A DNA stretch of 64,000 bases from Achromobacter insuavis (GCF_902859645.1 NZ_CADIJR010000005.1:62001-126000), one strand, 5' to 3'; positions 10,482 to 20,395 are shown, counted from the first letter of the stretch. Numbers and translations are program-made. Notes: generated by a model from the sequence alone, not told the origin.

Positions 10482-11987
10482 ATGCGCATCGGGATCGGCG
10501 GCTTTCAGCATGAAACCAATACCTTCGCGCCTTCGCGCGCGGCCTGGGAAGACTTCGCCGACAAGGGCGGCGGCTGGCCAAGACTGGTCAGCGGCCCGGC
10601 GATGTTCCAGGCCGTGGCGGGGGCTAACATTCCCGTGGCCGGCTTTATCGAGGCCATGCGGCAGCACACGCTGCTGCCGGCCACGTGGGCCGCGGCCAGC
10701 CCGTCCGGCCCGGTCACCGAGGATGCGTTCGAGCGCATCAGCGCGCTGATCCTGCAGGGCCTGAAGGCGGCCATGCCGCTGGACGGCGTGTACCTCGACC
10801 TGCACGGCGCCATGGTCACCGAGCACCTGGACGACGGCGAGGGCGAACTGCTCAAGCGCGTGCGCGCGCTGGTCGGCGCCGACGTGCCGGTGGTGGCCAG
10901 CCTCGACCTGCACGCCAACATGACACCGGCGATGGTGCGCTACGCCGATGCGCTGGTCTGCTATCGCACCTATCCGCATATCGACATGGCCGAGACCGGC
11001 CAGCGCGCCGCCGCGCTGCTGGCGCGGCGCCTGGCCGGCGCGCCGCGGCCCTGCGTGGCGCTGCGGCAACTGCCCTACCTGATTCCGCTGTGCTGGCAAT
11101 CGACCGACATCGAACCGGCGCGCAGCCTGTACCGGATGGTGGGCGAGATCGAGGCGCGCGGCGCCCAGAGCGTGTCGCTGGCCACCGGTTTTCCGGCGGC
11201 GGATTTCCCCGATTGCCTGCCAGCGGTGTGGGCCTATGGCGCCACCCAGGCCGAGGCCGATGCGGCCGCCGACACGCTGGCGCGCGCGGTGCTCGATGCC
11301 GAACGCGACTTCGGCGGCACGCTCCACACACCGGATGACGCCGTCACCACCGCCTTGCGCCTGGCGCGCGAGGCCAATGCCCCGGTCGTCATCGCCGACG
11401 CGCAGGACAACCCCGGCGCGGGCGGCAGTTCGGACACCACCGGCCTGCTGCGGGCTTTGATCCGCCACCAGGTGCGCGACGCCGCCATCGGACTGATCGT
11501 CGATCCGGAAGCGGCGCTGGCCGCACATCGCGCAGGCGTTGGTAAAACGGTCCGCATTGCACTAGGTGGACATTCGGGTATTCCCGACGACGAACCGCTG
11601 GACGCGGAGTTCATCGTGGAGAAAACTTCGGATGGGCGCTTCGATACGCATGGCGCGTTCTACCGCGGCTTCCATATGGACCTGGGTCCCAGCGCCTGTC
11701 TGCGCATCGGCGGCGTGCGCATCGTGGTGGCGTCCAACAAGGTGCAGATGGCCGACCAGGAGATGTTCCGCTTCGCCGGCGTCGAGCCGCGCCGCGCGGC
11801 CATTCTGGCGGTGAAAAGCTCGGCGCATTTCCGCGCGGATTTCACGCCGATCGCGCACACGATCCTGGTTTGCGCCGCGCCCGGCTCGATGCTGATGGAT
11901 GCGGCAAAACAACCATGGACACGGTTGCGTCCGGGCATCAGAATGGCGCCTTGCGGCCCGGTCTTTGCCGGCGCCGCAACCGATTGA
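10482..11987 (+). CDS. M81 family (MlrC-like) metallopeptidase, first copy
   Basis: 501 residues. The opening GGFQHETNTFAP is diagnostic for the M81/DUF1485 family, whose founding member MlrC hydrolyses linear microcystin peptides. Candidate zinc-ligand regions are YLDLHGAM, SLDLHANM and RTYPHID; the C-terminal half carries DNPGAGGSSDTTG. An SD (AAGGGGA) precedes the ATG. It heads a unit with a peptide ABC transporter, an amidase and a second M81 protein (18710). Compared with that copy it has Arg instead of His just before TYPH. The true substrate is unknown; microcystin itself is unlikely. Confidence 0.85.
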   Translation: MRIGIGGFQHETNTFAPSRAAWEDFADKGGGWPRLVSGPAMFQAVAGANIPVAGFIEAMRQHTLLPATWAAASPSGPVTEDAFERISALILQGLKAAMPLDGVYLDLHGAMVTEHLDDGEGELLKRVRALVGADVPVVASLDLHANMTPAMVRYADALVCYRTYPHIDMAETGQRAAALLARRLAGAPRPCVALRQLPYLIPLCWQSTDIEPARSLYRMVGEIEARGAQSVSLATGFPAADFPDCLPAVWAYGATQAEADAAADTLARAVLDAERDFGGTLHTPDDAVTTALRLAREANAPVVIADAQDNPGAGGSSDTTGLLRALIRHQVRDAAIGLIVDPEAALAAHRAGVGKTVRIALGGHSGIPDDEPLDAEFIVEKTSDGRFDTHGAFYRGFHMDLGPSACLRIGGVRIVVASNKVQMADQEMFRFAGVEPRRAAILAVKSSAHFRADFTPIAHTILVCAAPGSMLMDAAKQPWTRLRPGIRMAPCGPVFAGAATD

Positions 11988-12070
11988 CCCTCGCACGCCG
12001 CGCCAAGGCGCGGCGCGTCAACGACGTAGCGGCAATCCGCGCCGCTCACTACGCATAAAAGGGGAATTTC

Positions 12071-13636
12071 ATGCTCAAGTTCGTCCGCGCGGCCGCGTTC
12101 GCCGGCGCCACCCTGCTGATGGCCCATGGCGCCTACGCCGACACCGTCATCAAGGCGGTGATGCACTCGCCGCTGCGCCTGACCGATCCGCACGCCACCA
12201 CCGCGTACATCACGACGTGGCACGGCTACATGATCTACGACACCTTGCTGGCCACCGACGCCGACAACAAGATCCAGCCGCAGATGCTGGACAAGTGGGA
12301 TGTCTCGGCCGACGGCAAGACCTACACCATGACGCTGCGCCCGGGCCAGAAATGGCATGACGGCAAGCCCGTCACGGCCGAGGACTGCGTCGCGTCGATC
12401 AAGCGCTGGGCCGCGGGCGACGGCATGGGCCGCACGCTGCTGAAATTCACCGACAAGATCGAGGTCATCGACGACAACAGCTTCCGCATCGTCATGAAGG
12501 AACCCACGGACCTGGCGCTGCGCGCCCTGTCCAAGCCGACCGGCACCGCGCCGTTCATGATGCCCAAGCGCATCGCCGACCTGCCCATCGGCCAGCCGAT
12601 CACCGACATGACCGGTTCGGGTCCGTTCAAGGTCATCGAGTTCAAGCCGGGCGTGAAGACCGTCTACGCCAAGAACGCCGACTACGTGCCGCGCAAAGAG
12701 CCCGCCAGCGGCCTGGCCGGCGGCAAGGTGGTGAACGTGGACAAGGTCGAATGGGACGTGATGCCCGACGCCCTGACCACCGCCAACGCGCTGCTGGGCG
12801 GCGAGATCGACTTCGTCGAGCAGTTCCCCTACGACCTGCTGCCGATGGTCGAGGGCAACAAGGACCTGAAGGAAGAGTCGCTCAGCCCGGTCGGCTACTT
12901 CACGATGTACCGCTTCAACTTCAAGTACCCGCCCTTCAACAACAAGAAGATCCGCCAGGCCGCGATGTACGCCATCGGCCAGGAAGACGTGATGAAGGCG
13001 CTGGTCGGCAATCCCAAGTACTGGAAGACCTGCGCCTCGCTGTGGGGCTGCGGCACGCCGCTGGAATCGGACATCGGCAAGGACGTGGTGGTGCCCTCGA
13101 ACATCGAGAAGGCCAAGGCCCTGCTGAAGGAAGCCGGCTATGACAACACCCCGATCCTGGTGATGCACGCCACCGACGTCGGCACGCTGTCGGCGCAGCC
13201 GGTGGTGATGGCCCAGGCCCTGCGCAAGGCCGGCTTCAACGTCAACCTGGCGGCGATGGACTGGCAGAGCGTGGCCACCCGCCGCGCCTCGAAGGCGGCG
13301 CCGGCCGAAGGCGGCTGGAACATCCACAACACCAACTGGTACGCCACCGACGTGATGGACCCGGTGCGCTCGGCCCCGGCCGCGGCCAACGGCGACAACG
13401 CCTGGTTCGGCTGGCCCGACTTCCCGCAAGTCGAGGAACTGCGCACCAAGTTCGCGCTGACCTCCGATCCGGCCGAGCAGAAGAAGATCGCCGACGAGCT
13501 GCAGCGCATCGGCATCGACGAAGGCCTGTACGTGCCGCTGGGCCAGATGTCCGTGCCCACCGTCTACACGACCAAGCTCTCGGGCCTGGTGCACGCGCCG
13601 GTGTTCGCGTTCTGGAACGTCAAGAAAGCCCCTTGA
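12071..13636 (+). CDS. peptide-type ABC transporter substrate-binding protein
   Basis: 521 residues, SBP_bac_5 (DppA/OppA) family. Signal peptide about 1-23 with cleavage after AYA. Family segments seen are WHGYMIYDTLL, LRPGQKWHDGKPVTAED and FNFKYPPFNNKKIRQA. It binds a peptide-like ligand in the periplasm for the permeases that follow. A strong SD (AGGGGA) is present, 83 bp after the first M81 gene. The ligand cannot be read from the sequence; the enzymes on both sides suggest an amide or peptide. Confidence 0.92.
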   Translation: MLKFVRAAAFAGATLLMAHGAYADTVIKAVMHSPLRLTDPHATTAYITTWHGYMIYDTLLATDADNKIQPQMLDKWDVSADGKTYTMTLRPGQKWHDGKPVTAEDCVASIKRWAAGDGMGRTLLKFTDKIEVIDDNSFRIVMKEPTDLALRALSKPTGTAPFMMPKRIADLPIGQPITDMTGSGPFKVIEFKPGVKTVYAKNADYVPRKEPASGLAGGKVVNVDKVEWDVMPDALTTANALLGGEIDFVEQFPYDLLPMVEGNKDLKEESLSPVGYFTMYRFNFKYPPFNNKKIRQAAMYAIGQEDVMKALVGNPKYWKTCASLWGCGTPLESDIGKDVVVPSNIEKAKALLKEAGYDNTPILVMHATDVGTLSAQPVVMAQALRKAGFNVNLAAMDWQSVATRRASKAAPAEGGWNIHNTNWYATDVMDPVRSAPAAANGDNAWFGWPDFPQVEELRTKFALTSDPAEQKKIADELQRIGIDEGLYVPLGQMSVPTVYTTKLSGLVHAPVFAFWNVKKAP

Positions 13637-13662
13637 TGGGCAGGTAGTTCAGGGGGAAATAC

Positions 13663-14604
13663 ATGCTGGCATTCGTCTCACGCCGGCTCCTCGCGACCAT
13701 CCCCGTTCTGGTGATGGTCGCGGTGGTGGTCTTCGCGATATTGCGTCTGAGCCCGGGGGATCCGGCCATCATCATGGCGGGCGATGGCGCCACGCCCGAG
13801 CGTATCGAACAGATACGCCAGACGATGGGCCTGGATAAACCGGTCGTCAAACAATTCGTCATCTGGGGCGGCAAGCTGCTGCAGGGCGACCTCGGCACCT
13901 CGCTGATGTCCGGCGTGCCCGTGACCCAGCTCATCGGCCAGCGCCTCGAGCCTTCGCTCAGCCTGGCGGTGCTGACGCTGGTCTTCACGCTGATCGTGGC
14001 GATTCCGCTGGGCGTGCTGGCGGCCTGGCGCCAGGGCCGGCTGCTGGATCGGGCGGTGATGGGCTTCTCGGTGCTGGGCTTCTCGGTGCCGGTGTTCGTC
14101 ACCGGCTACCTGCTGATCTGGGCCTTCGCCATCAAGCTGGGCTGGTTCAACGTGCAGGGCTACACGCCGCTGGCCAATGGCTTCTGGCTGTTCCTGCACC
14201 GGCTGATCCTGCCGTCGCTGGCGCTGTCCACGGTGTACATCGCCCTGATCGCGCGCATCACGCGCACCAGCGTCATCGAGGTGATGGGCGAGGACTTCAT
14301 CCGCACCGCGCGCTCCAAGGGCCTGACCGAGACCGGCGTGCTGCTGGGCCACGCGCTGCGCAATGCCGCCGTGCCCATCGCCACGGTGGTGGGCCTGGGC
14401 ATCGCGCTGCTGATCAGCGGCGTGGTGGTGACCGAATCGGTGTTCAACATCCCCGGCCTGGGCCGGCTGGTGGTCGAAGCCGTGCTGGCGCGCGACTACC
14501 CCGTGATCCAGGGCCTGACGTTGTTCTTCGCCTTCGTCTACGTGTTCATCAATCTGGTTGTCGATTGCGCCTACACGGTGTTCGACCCCCGTATCCGATA
14601 CTGA
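13663..14604 (+). CDS. ABC transporter permease, DppB type
   Basis: 313 residues with six predicted membrane helices. The N-terminal region MLAFVSRRLLATIPVL is typical of DppB/OppB subunits, and the EAA loop is IRTARSKGLTETGVLLGHALRNA. Forms the channel with the next permease. SD AGGGGGA lies just upstream, 26 bp after the binding protein. Confidence 0.93.
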   Translation: MLAFVSRRLLATIPVLVMVAVVVFAILRLSPGDPAIIMAGDGATPERIEQIRQTMGLDKPVVKQFVIWGGKLLQGDLGTSLMSGVPVTQLIGQRLEPSLSLAVLTLVFTLIVAIPLGVLAAWRQGRLLDRAVMGFSVLGFSVPVFVTGYLLIWAFAIKLGWFNVQGYTPLANGFWLFLHRLILPSLALSTVYIALIARITRTSVIEVMGEDFIRTARSKGLTETGVLLGHALRNAAVPIATVVGLGIALLISGVVVTESVFNIPGLGRLVVEAVLARDYPVIQGLTLFFAFVYVFINLVVDCAYTVFDPRIRY

Positions 14605-14613
14605 GGCCACGCC

Positions 14614-15519
14614 ATGCAAACGCCCACCGACGCCGCCGCGCAAGCGGCCGCCGATCTTCCCGGCGGCGGCACGCCCCACGTCACCGCCTGGCGCCAGATC
14701 CGCCAGGGCCTCAGGAGCTGGCCGGTCATGCTGGCCCTGGTGGTGCTGCTCATCATCGTCGCCATCGCCCTGTTCGCGCCGCTGCTGGGCACGGTCGATC
14801 CGACGTTCATCAATCCCGGCGCGCGCCTGAAGCAGCCGTTCACCGACTACCTGTTCGGCACCGACGCCTTCGGCCGCGACGTCTGGTCGCGCGTGGCCTA
14901 TGGCGCGCGCGTCTCGCTGATCGCGGGCCTGGGGGCCGCGGTCGTCAGCGTCGCCATCGGACTGGTGGTCGGCGTCATCGCCGGCTGGTTCCGCTCGCTC
15001 GACGGCATCATCATGCGCACCATGGACGCCATCATGGCGATCCCCGGCATCCTGCTGGCGATCGCGCTGGTGTCGGTGACCGGCGCCAGCCTGACCACGG
15101 TGCTGGTGGCCATCACCATTCCGGAGATCCCGCGGGTGGTGCGGCTGGTGCGCGGCCAGATCCTGACCGTGCGCGGCGAGCCCTATGTCGAGGCCGCGCT
15201 GGCGCTGGGCACGCCGCTGCCGCTGCTGCTGTGGCGCCACATGGTGCCCAGCACGATCGCGCCGCTGACGGTGCAGGGCACCTATGTGTTCGCCTCGGCC
15301 ATGCTGACCGAGGCCATCCTGAGCTTCCTGGGCGCGGGCATCCCGCCCGAGATCGCCTCCTGGGGCAACATCATGTCCGAGGGCCGCATGTATTTCCGCA
15401 TGCTGCCCGGCCTGATCCTGTTCCCGGGGCTGTTCCTGTCGCTGACCGTGCTCAGCGTGAACATCCTGGGCGACGCGCTGCGCGACGCCCTCGATCCGAA
15501 AATGGTGCGCAGGATCTGA
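14614..15519 (+). CDS. ABC transporter permease, DppC type
   Basis: 301 residues. N-terminal cytoplasmic stretch, then LVVLLIIVAIALFAPL as the first helix and the DppC signature LFGTDAFGRDVWSRVAYGAR. The EAA loop is VEAALALGTPLPLLLWRHMVPS. It starts 9 bp after the DppB-type gene and its stop overlaps the ATG of the ATPase gene, so the three are translationally linked. Confidence 0.93.
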   Translation: MQTPTDAAAQAAADLPGGGTPHVTAWRQIRQGLRSWPVMLALVVLLIIVAIALFAPLLGTVDPTFINPGARLKQPFTDYLFGTDAFGRDVWSRVAYGARVSLIAGLGAAVVSVAIGLVVGVIAGWFRSLDGIIMRTMDAIMAIPGILLAIALVSVTGASLTTVLVAITIPEIPRVVRLVRGQILTVRGEPYVEAALALGTPLPLLLWRHMVPSTIAPLTVQGTYVFASAMLTEAILSFLGAGIPPEIASWGNIMSEGRMYFRMLPGLILFPGLFLSLTVLSVNILGDALRDALDPKMVRRI

Positions 15520-17210
15520 TGCCGATGACCTACTATCCCACTCCCCCCGCGGGCGATACCTCGTCCGCCGTGCTGGCGATCCGCAACTTGTCGGTGGAAG
15601 TCGGCGGCGCCGGCAACCGCGTGGTGCGCAACCTGAGCCTGGACGTGCATGCCGGCGAGACCGTGTGCGTGGTCGGCGAATCCGGCTCGGGCAAATCGGT
15701 CACCTCGCTGGCCGTCATGGGCCTGCTGCCGCCCGGCGTGCTGCGCATCAGCGCGGGCTCGATCCGGGTCGAAGGCGAGGATGTGGCCAGCGCCACGCCG
15801 CGCCGCCTGCGCGAGCTGCGCGCCACCCGCATGGCGATGGTGTTCCAGGAACCCATGACCGCGCTGAACCCGGTGCACACCGTCGGCAAGCAGGTCGACG
15901 AAGTGCTGCGGCTGCATCGCCGCATGTCGGCCGCCGAGCGCCGCGCCAAGGTGCTGGAGATGTTCCGCTCGGTGCATCTGCCCGACGTCGAACGCATCTA
16001 CGATGCCTATCCGCACCAGCTCTCGGGCGGCCAGCGCCAGCGCATCGTGATCGCCATGGCGCTGATCCTCGAACCCAAGCTGCTGATCGCCGACGAGCCG
16101 ACCACGGCGCTGGACGTCACCACGCAGAAGCAGATCCTGCTGCTCATCAAGGAACTGCAGGTCAAGCACCAGACCGCCGTGCTGTTCATCACGCACGACT
16201 TCGGCGTGGTCGCCGAGATCGCCGACCGCATCGTGGTGATGAACCGCGGCGACCTGATCGAAAGCGGCACGCGCCACGAGATCCTGGCCGAGCCCAAGCA
16301 GTCGTACACGCGGCGGCTGGTGTCGTCGGTGCCCAGCCTGGTGCCCTCGCACCGCGAGGCGCCGTCCGGCCAGCCGGTGCTGCACGTCAAGGGCCTGGGC
16401 CGCACCTACGGCGGCAAGCGCGCGCTGCTCTCGCGCCGCGCGCCGCAGAACGTGATCGCCGCGGCCGATGTCAACCTGACGCTGCGCAAGGGCGAGATCC
16501 TCGGCATCGTGGGCGAATCCGGCTCGGGCAAATCGACGGTGGCGCGCTGCATCGTGCGCCTGATCGAGCCCACCGCCGGCCACATGATGATGGGCGGCGA
16601 AGACCTCAGCACGCTGTCCGGCGCGGCCCTGCGCCCGGTGCGCCGCCGCATCCAGATCGTGTTCCAGGATCCGTACCGCTCGCTCAACCCCCGCCGCACC
16701 GTGGGCGAATCGATCATCGAAGGCCTGCTCAACTTCGGCGTGCCCCGCGACAAGGCCGAGCAGCGCGCCGGCGAGACGCTGTCGGTGGTCGGGCTCAGCC
16801 CCGACGCCATGCGGCGCTATCCGCACCAGTTCTCCGGCGGCCAGCGCCAGCGCATCTGCATCGCCCGCGCGCTGGTGATGGACCCCGAGATCCTGGTGGC
16901 CGACGAGGCCGTGTCGGCGCTGGACGTGTCGGTGCAGGCGCAGGTGCTGGAACTGCTCGAGCAGGTGCGCCAACGCACCGGCGTGGGCGTGCTGTTCATC
17001 ACGCATGACCTGCGCGTGGCCGCGCAGATCTGCGACACCATCATGGTCATGCAGCGCGGCAAGGTCGTCGAGACCGGCGCCGCCCAGGCCGTGCTGACCG
17101 ATCCCCGCCACGAGTACACCCGCGCCCTGATCGACGCGGCGCCTGGACGCGACTGGGACTTCCGCAACTTCCGGCCCGTGGCGGCCGGCCTCGCGTCCCC
17201 CGCCGCGTAG
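15519..17210 (+). CDS. fused double ATPase of the peptide ABC transporter (DppD-DppF type)
   Basis: 563 residues with two ABC domains in one chain, as in GsiA. Domain 1 (about 10-265) has GESGSGKS, LSGGQRQR and LLIADEPTTALD; domain 2 (about 285-550) has GESGSGKST, FSGGQRQR and ILVADEAVSALD. Each domain ends in an oligopeptide-transporter C-terminal segment (YTRRLVSSVP, YTRALIDAAP). All ATPase motifs look intact. The ATG overlaps the previous stop; a second ATG two codons later is also possible. Confidence 0.93.
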   Translation: MPMTYYPTPPAGDTSSAVLAIRNLSVEVGGAGNRVVRNLSLDVHAGETVCVVGESGSGKSVTSLAVMGLLPPGVLRISAGSIRVEGEDVASATPRRLRELRATRMAMVFQEPMTALNPVHTVGKQVDEVLRLHRRMSAAERRAKVLEMFRSVHLPDVERIYDAYPHQLSGGQRQRIVIAMALILEPKLLIADEPTTALDVTTQKQILLLIKELQVKHQTAVLFITHDFGVVAEIADRIVVMNRGDLIESGTRHEILAEPKQSYTRRLVSSVPSLVPSHREAPSGQPVLHVKGLGRTYGGKRALLSRRAPQNVIAAADVNLTLRKGEILGIVGESGSGKSTVARCIVRLIEPTAGHMMMGGEDLSTLSGAALRPVRRRIQIVFQDPYRSLNPRRTVGESIIEGLLNFGVPRDKAEQRAGETLSVVGLSPDAMRRYPHQFSGGQRQRICIARALVMDPEILVADEAVSALDVSVQAQVLELLEQVRQRTGVGVLFITHDLRVAAQICDTIMVMQRGKVVETGAAQAVLTDPRHEYTRALIDAAPGRDWDFRNFRPVAAGLASPAA

Positions 17211-17247
17211 CGGCCTCCAGGCCCCCCACCTTCCATTGGAACCCGCC

Positions 17248-18657
17248 ATGTCGCAACCGCATGAACTCTCGGCCCAGGAACTGCTGGCCGCCTATCGCAA
17301 CAAGACCCTCTCGCCGGTCGAGGCGACCCGGTCGGTGCTCGATCACATCGCCCGCTGGGAACCGCACATCCACGCCACCTACGCGCTCGACCCCGACCAG
17401 GCGCTGGCCCAGGCACGCGCCTCCGAAGCGCGCTGGATGAAGGGTGAGCCGCAGGCCTGCGGCGGCTACTCGCTGGACGGCGTGCCCGCCACCATCAAGG
17501 AGAACATCGCCACCCGCGGCGTGCCGGTGCCGCTGGGCACGGCCGCCACCGACCTGACGCCGGCCGCGGCCGACGCGCCGCCGGCGGCGCGCATGCGCGA
17601 GGCCGGCGCGGTGGTGCTGGGCAAGACCACCATGCCCGACTACGGCATGCTGTCCTCGGGGCTGTCGAGCTTCCATGCGCTGACGCGCAATCCCTGGGAC
17701 CTCACCAAGAACCCGGGCGGCTCCAGCGCCGGCGCCGGCGCGGCCGCCGCCGCGGGCTACGGCCCGCTGCACATCGGCACCGACATCGGCGGCTCGGTGC
17801 GCCTGCCGGCCGCCTGGTGCGGCATCGCCACGCTCAAGCCCAGCCTGGGCCGCATCCCCATCGACCCGCCCTTCATGGGCCGCTGCGCCGGCCCCATGAC
17901 GCGCGACATCGCCGACGCCGCGCTGATGATGGGCGTGCTGTCGCAGCCCGACGCGCGCGACCACATGAGCCTGCCGTTCCAGGACTTCGACTGGCTCAAC
18001 CTGGAGCTGGACGTGCGCGGCCTGCGCATCGGCCTGCAGCTGGACGCCGGCTGCGGCCTGCCGCTGGATCCCGAGATCCGCGCGGCGGTCGAGGCCGCGG
18101 CCCGCCTGTTCGAGGCCGCCGGCGCCATCGTCACGCCGCTCAAGCCGTGGATGACGCCCGACATGCTGGACGGCGTCGACCGCTTCTGGCGCACCCGTTC
18201 GGCCATCGACCTGGGCGGCCTGCCGCAAGAACGCCGCGCCAAGATCCTGCCGTTCATCCGCACCTGGGCCGAAAGCGGCGGCGGCCAGTCCGGCGAAGCC
18301 GTGTTCCGCAGCTACTACGAAACGCTCAACGTGCGCGCCAGGACGGTCGCCGCCACCGCTCCCTTCGACTACGTCCTGTCGCCGGTGGCGCCGGTGGTCG
18401 CCTACAACGCCGAGTGGGCCGCGCCCACCAACGAGGTCGCCACGACCATGCACCACATCGGCTACACGCTGCCCTACAACATGAGCGAGCAGCCGGCCGC
18501 CTCGGTCAATTGCGGCTACACCCGGGCCGGCCTGCCGATCGGCCTGCAGATCGCCGGCGCGCGCTTCGATGACCTCGGCGTGCTGCGCGTGGCCCGCGCC
18601 TGGGAGCGCATGCGCCCGGCCCAGCATCCCTGGCCGCGGCCGCCCCAGGCCGCCTGA
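17248..18657 (+). CDS. amidase (amidase signature family)
   Basis: 469 residues. The Ser-cisSer-Lys triad is visible: Lys in VPATIKENIA, the first Ser in NPGGSSAGAGAAA and the nucleophile Ser in GTDIGGSVRLPA. The family hydrolyses carboxamides and small peptide amides to acid and amine or ammonia. The ATG at 17248 is preferred over an in-frame TTG at 17236. It begins 37 bp after the ATPase gene and 52 bp before the second M81 gene, so it is probably a cytoplasmic step on the imported compound. Confidence 0.9.
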   Translation: MSQPHELSAQELLAAYRNKTLSPVEATRSVLDHIARWEPHIHATYALDPDQALAQARASEARWMKGEPQACGGYSLDGVPATIKENIATRGVPVPLGTAATDLTPAAADAPPAARMREAGAVVLGKTTMPDYGMLSSGLSSFHALTRNPWDLTKNPGGSSAGAGAAAAAGYGPLHIGTDIGGSVRLPAAWCGIATLKPSLGRIPIDPPFMGRCAGPMTRDIADAALMMGVLSQPDARDHMSLPFQDFDWLNLELDVRGLRIGLQLDAGCGLPLDPEIRAAVEAAARLFEAAGAIVTPLKPWMTPDMLDGVDRFWRTRSAIDLGGLPQERRAKILPFIRTWAESGGGQSGEAVFRSYYETLNVRARTVAATAPFDYVLSPVAPVVAYNAEWAAPTNEVATTMHHIGYTLPYNMSEQPAASVNCGYTRAGLPIGLQIAGARFDDLGVLRVARAWERMRPAQHPWPRPPQAA

Positions 18658-18709
18658 CGTTCGCTGGCAGGCCCGATCCCCTTCCCTTTGGCAACCCACA
18701 GGAATTTCC

Positions 18710-20185
18710 ATGCGTTGGCTTCTGGCAATGATCAAGCACGAGACGAACACCTTCTCGCCCGTGCCCACCCCGCTCGCGCGTTTCTTCCGCGGCAACCCTG
18801 AAATCCTGGCTGGCGAACGCGCCATCCGGGCCTACGAGAACACCGACAGCGGCCTGGGCGGCTACATCGAGGTGGCGCGCCGGGTCGGCGCCGAGATCGT
18901 GGTGCCGGTGGCGGCCGAGTCCTGGCCCAGCGGCCCGACCAGCGCCGAGACCCATGAACTGCTGTGCAAGCTGGTGCTGGACGAGGTCGCCAAGGGCGGC
19001 TACGACGCCATCCTGCTGGACCTGCACGGCGCCATGGTGGCCGAGGGCGTGGAAGACGCCGAGGGCGACCTGCTGCGGCGCCTGCGCGAGCTCGACCCCA
19101 AGACCCCGGTGGCCGTGACGCTCGACATGCACGCCAACATCTATGCCGACATCGTCGAGAACGCCACCGTCATCAGCGGCTTCCACACCTATCCGCACGT
19201 GGACATCCGCGAGGCCGGCGTGCGCGCCGCCAACGTCATCGTGCGCACGCTGCGGGGCGAGATCAAGCCGGTCATGACCTGGGCCGGCAAGCCCATGCTG
19301 CCGCACGTCATGTGCCAGGGCACCCACGCCGAGCCCAACAAATCGCTGCAGGAACGCTGCCGCCAGCTGGAGGCCGACGGCGTGCTGGCGGCGTCGGTGT
19401 TCGTGGGCTTCCCGCATGCCGACATCCGCGAGGCCGGCCTGAGCGCGGTGGTCTGTACGGACGCCAACCTGGCGCAGGCCGAGCAATACCGCGACGAACT
19501 GCTGGAGCGCGCCTGGAACGACCGCGCCAAGTGGGTGTTCCATCCGGAACCGCTGGCCCCCACCATCGCCCGCGCCAAGGCCATCGAGCAAGGCCCGGTG
19601 GTGCTGCTGGACCACTTCGACAACACCGGCTCCGGCGGCACCATGGACACCACCGCGGTGCTGGCCGAAGTGCTGCGCCAGGAACTGGACAACGTGGTGT
19701 TCTACGCCATCTGTGATCCGCAGGCGGCGCGCGAGGCCGCCACGGCCGGCGTCGGCAGCACCATCACCCTGCCGCTGGGCGGCAAGGTCGACATGCCGGC
19801 CATCCAGCGCGCCGGCGAGCCGCTGACCGTGACCGGGCGGGTCAAGCTGGTGTTCGACGGCGTGTACCTGAACCGCGGCCCCATGTACCGCGGCGTGCGC
19901 AACGACACCGGCCTGACCGTGGTGATCGACACCGGGCGGGTCGAGATCGTGGTGGTGTCGCGCCACCAGGAGCCCTTCGACATCAATTGCCTGCTGTCAG
20001 CCGGAATCGACCCGCTGCAGAAACGCTATGTGGTGCTCAAGAGCCGCGTCCACTGGCGCGCGGGCTTCTCCGCCATGGCCACCGAGATCATCGAATGCTC
20101 CGGCGTGGGCGTCACCACCTCCGATTACAGTCAGCTCGACTTCCAGCACGTACGGCGGCCGATCTACCCCCTCGACCCGCTGTAA
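18710..20185 (+). CDS. M81 family (MlrC-like) metallopeptidase, second copy
   Basis: 491 residues. M81 family start MIKHETNTFSPV, with putative metal-site segments LLDLHGAM, TLDMHANI and FHTYPHVD, and a C-terminal DNTGSGGTMDTTAV. It is clearly a diverged paralogue of the protein at 10482 (same motif order, low overall similarity), so not a recent duplication. SD AGGA precedes the ATG. It is the last gene of the transporter unit; a strong hairpin terminator follows within 25 bp. Confidence 0.87.
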   Translation: MRWLLAMIKHETNTFSPVPTPLARFFRGNPEILAGERAIRAYENTDSGLGGYIEVARRVGAEIVVPVAAESWPSGPTSAETHELLCKLVLDEVAKGGYDAILLDLHGAMVAEGVEDAEGDLLRRLRELDPKTPVAVTLDMHANIYADIVENATVISGFHTYPHVDIREAGVRAANVIVRTLRGEIKPVMTWAGKPMLPHVMCQGTHAEPNKSLQERCRQLEADGVLAASVFVGFPHADIREAGLSAVVCTDANLAQAEQYRDELLERAWNDRAKWVFHPEPLAPTIARAKAIEQGPVVLLDHFDNTGSGGTMDTTAVLAEVLRQELDNVVFYAICDPQAAREAATAGVGSTITLPLGGKVDMPAIQRAGEPLTVTGRVKLVFDGVYLNRGPMYRGVRNDTGLTVVIDTGRVEIVVVSRHQEPFDINCLLSAGIDPLQKRYVVLKSRVHWRAGFSAMATEIIECSGVGVTTSDYSQLDFQHVRRPIYPLDPL

Positions 20186-20207
20186 AACCGGTTTTGTCGA
20201 CAATATG

Positions 20208-20239
20208 GCCGGCGCCCGAGGGCGCCGGCTTTCATTTTG
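20208..20239 (+). terminator. terminator of the M81/ABC/amidase unit
   Basis: Nine-bp all-GC stem (GCCGGCGCC/GGCGCCGGC) with a CGAG loop and a TTTCATTTT tail, 22 bp after the stop of the last gene. Confidence 0.75.
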
Positions 20240-20262
20240 AAATCTTCGGTAACGGCGCGCAC

Positions 20263-20291
20263 TGCAACAGGCCATCTCGCCTCGGTATACT
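20263..20291 (+). promoter_or_regulatory. candidate promoter of the DUF945 gene
   Basis: TATACT at 20286-20291 is a good -10. A weak -35 (TGCAAC, 20263-20268) lies 17 bp upstream. It would give a 5' leader of about 100 nt. Confidence 0.4.
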
Positions 20292-20395
20292 CGCCGCGGG
20301 TCCTGACAGGCCGATGAATATGTCCCAATTGCCCGCACCGCCCAACGGCGCCGCGCCGCACGGACAAGACTCGACAATCAACGACAAAGCAAAAC

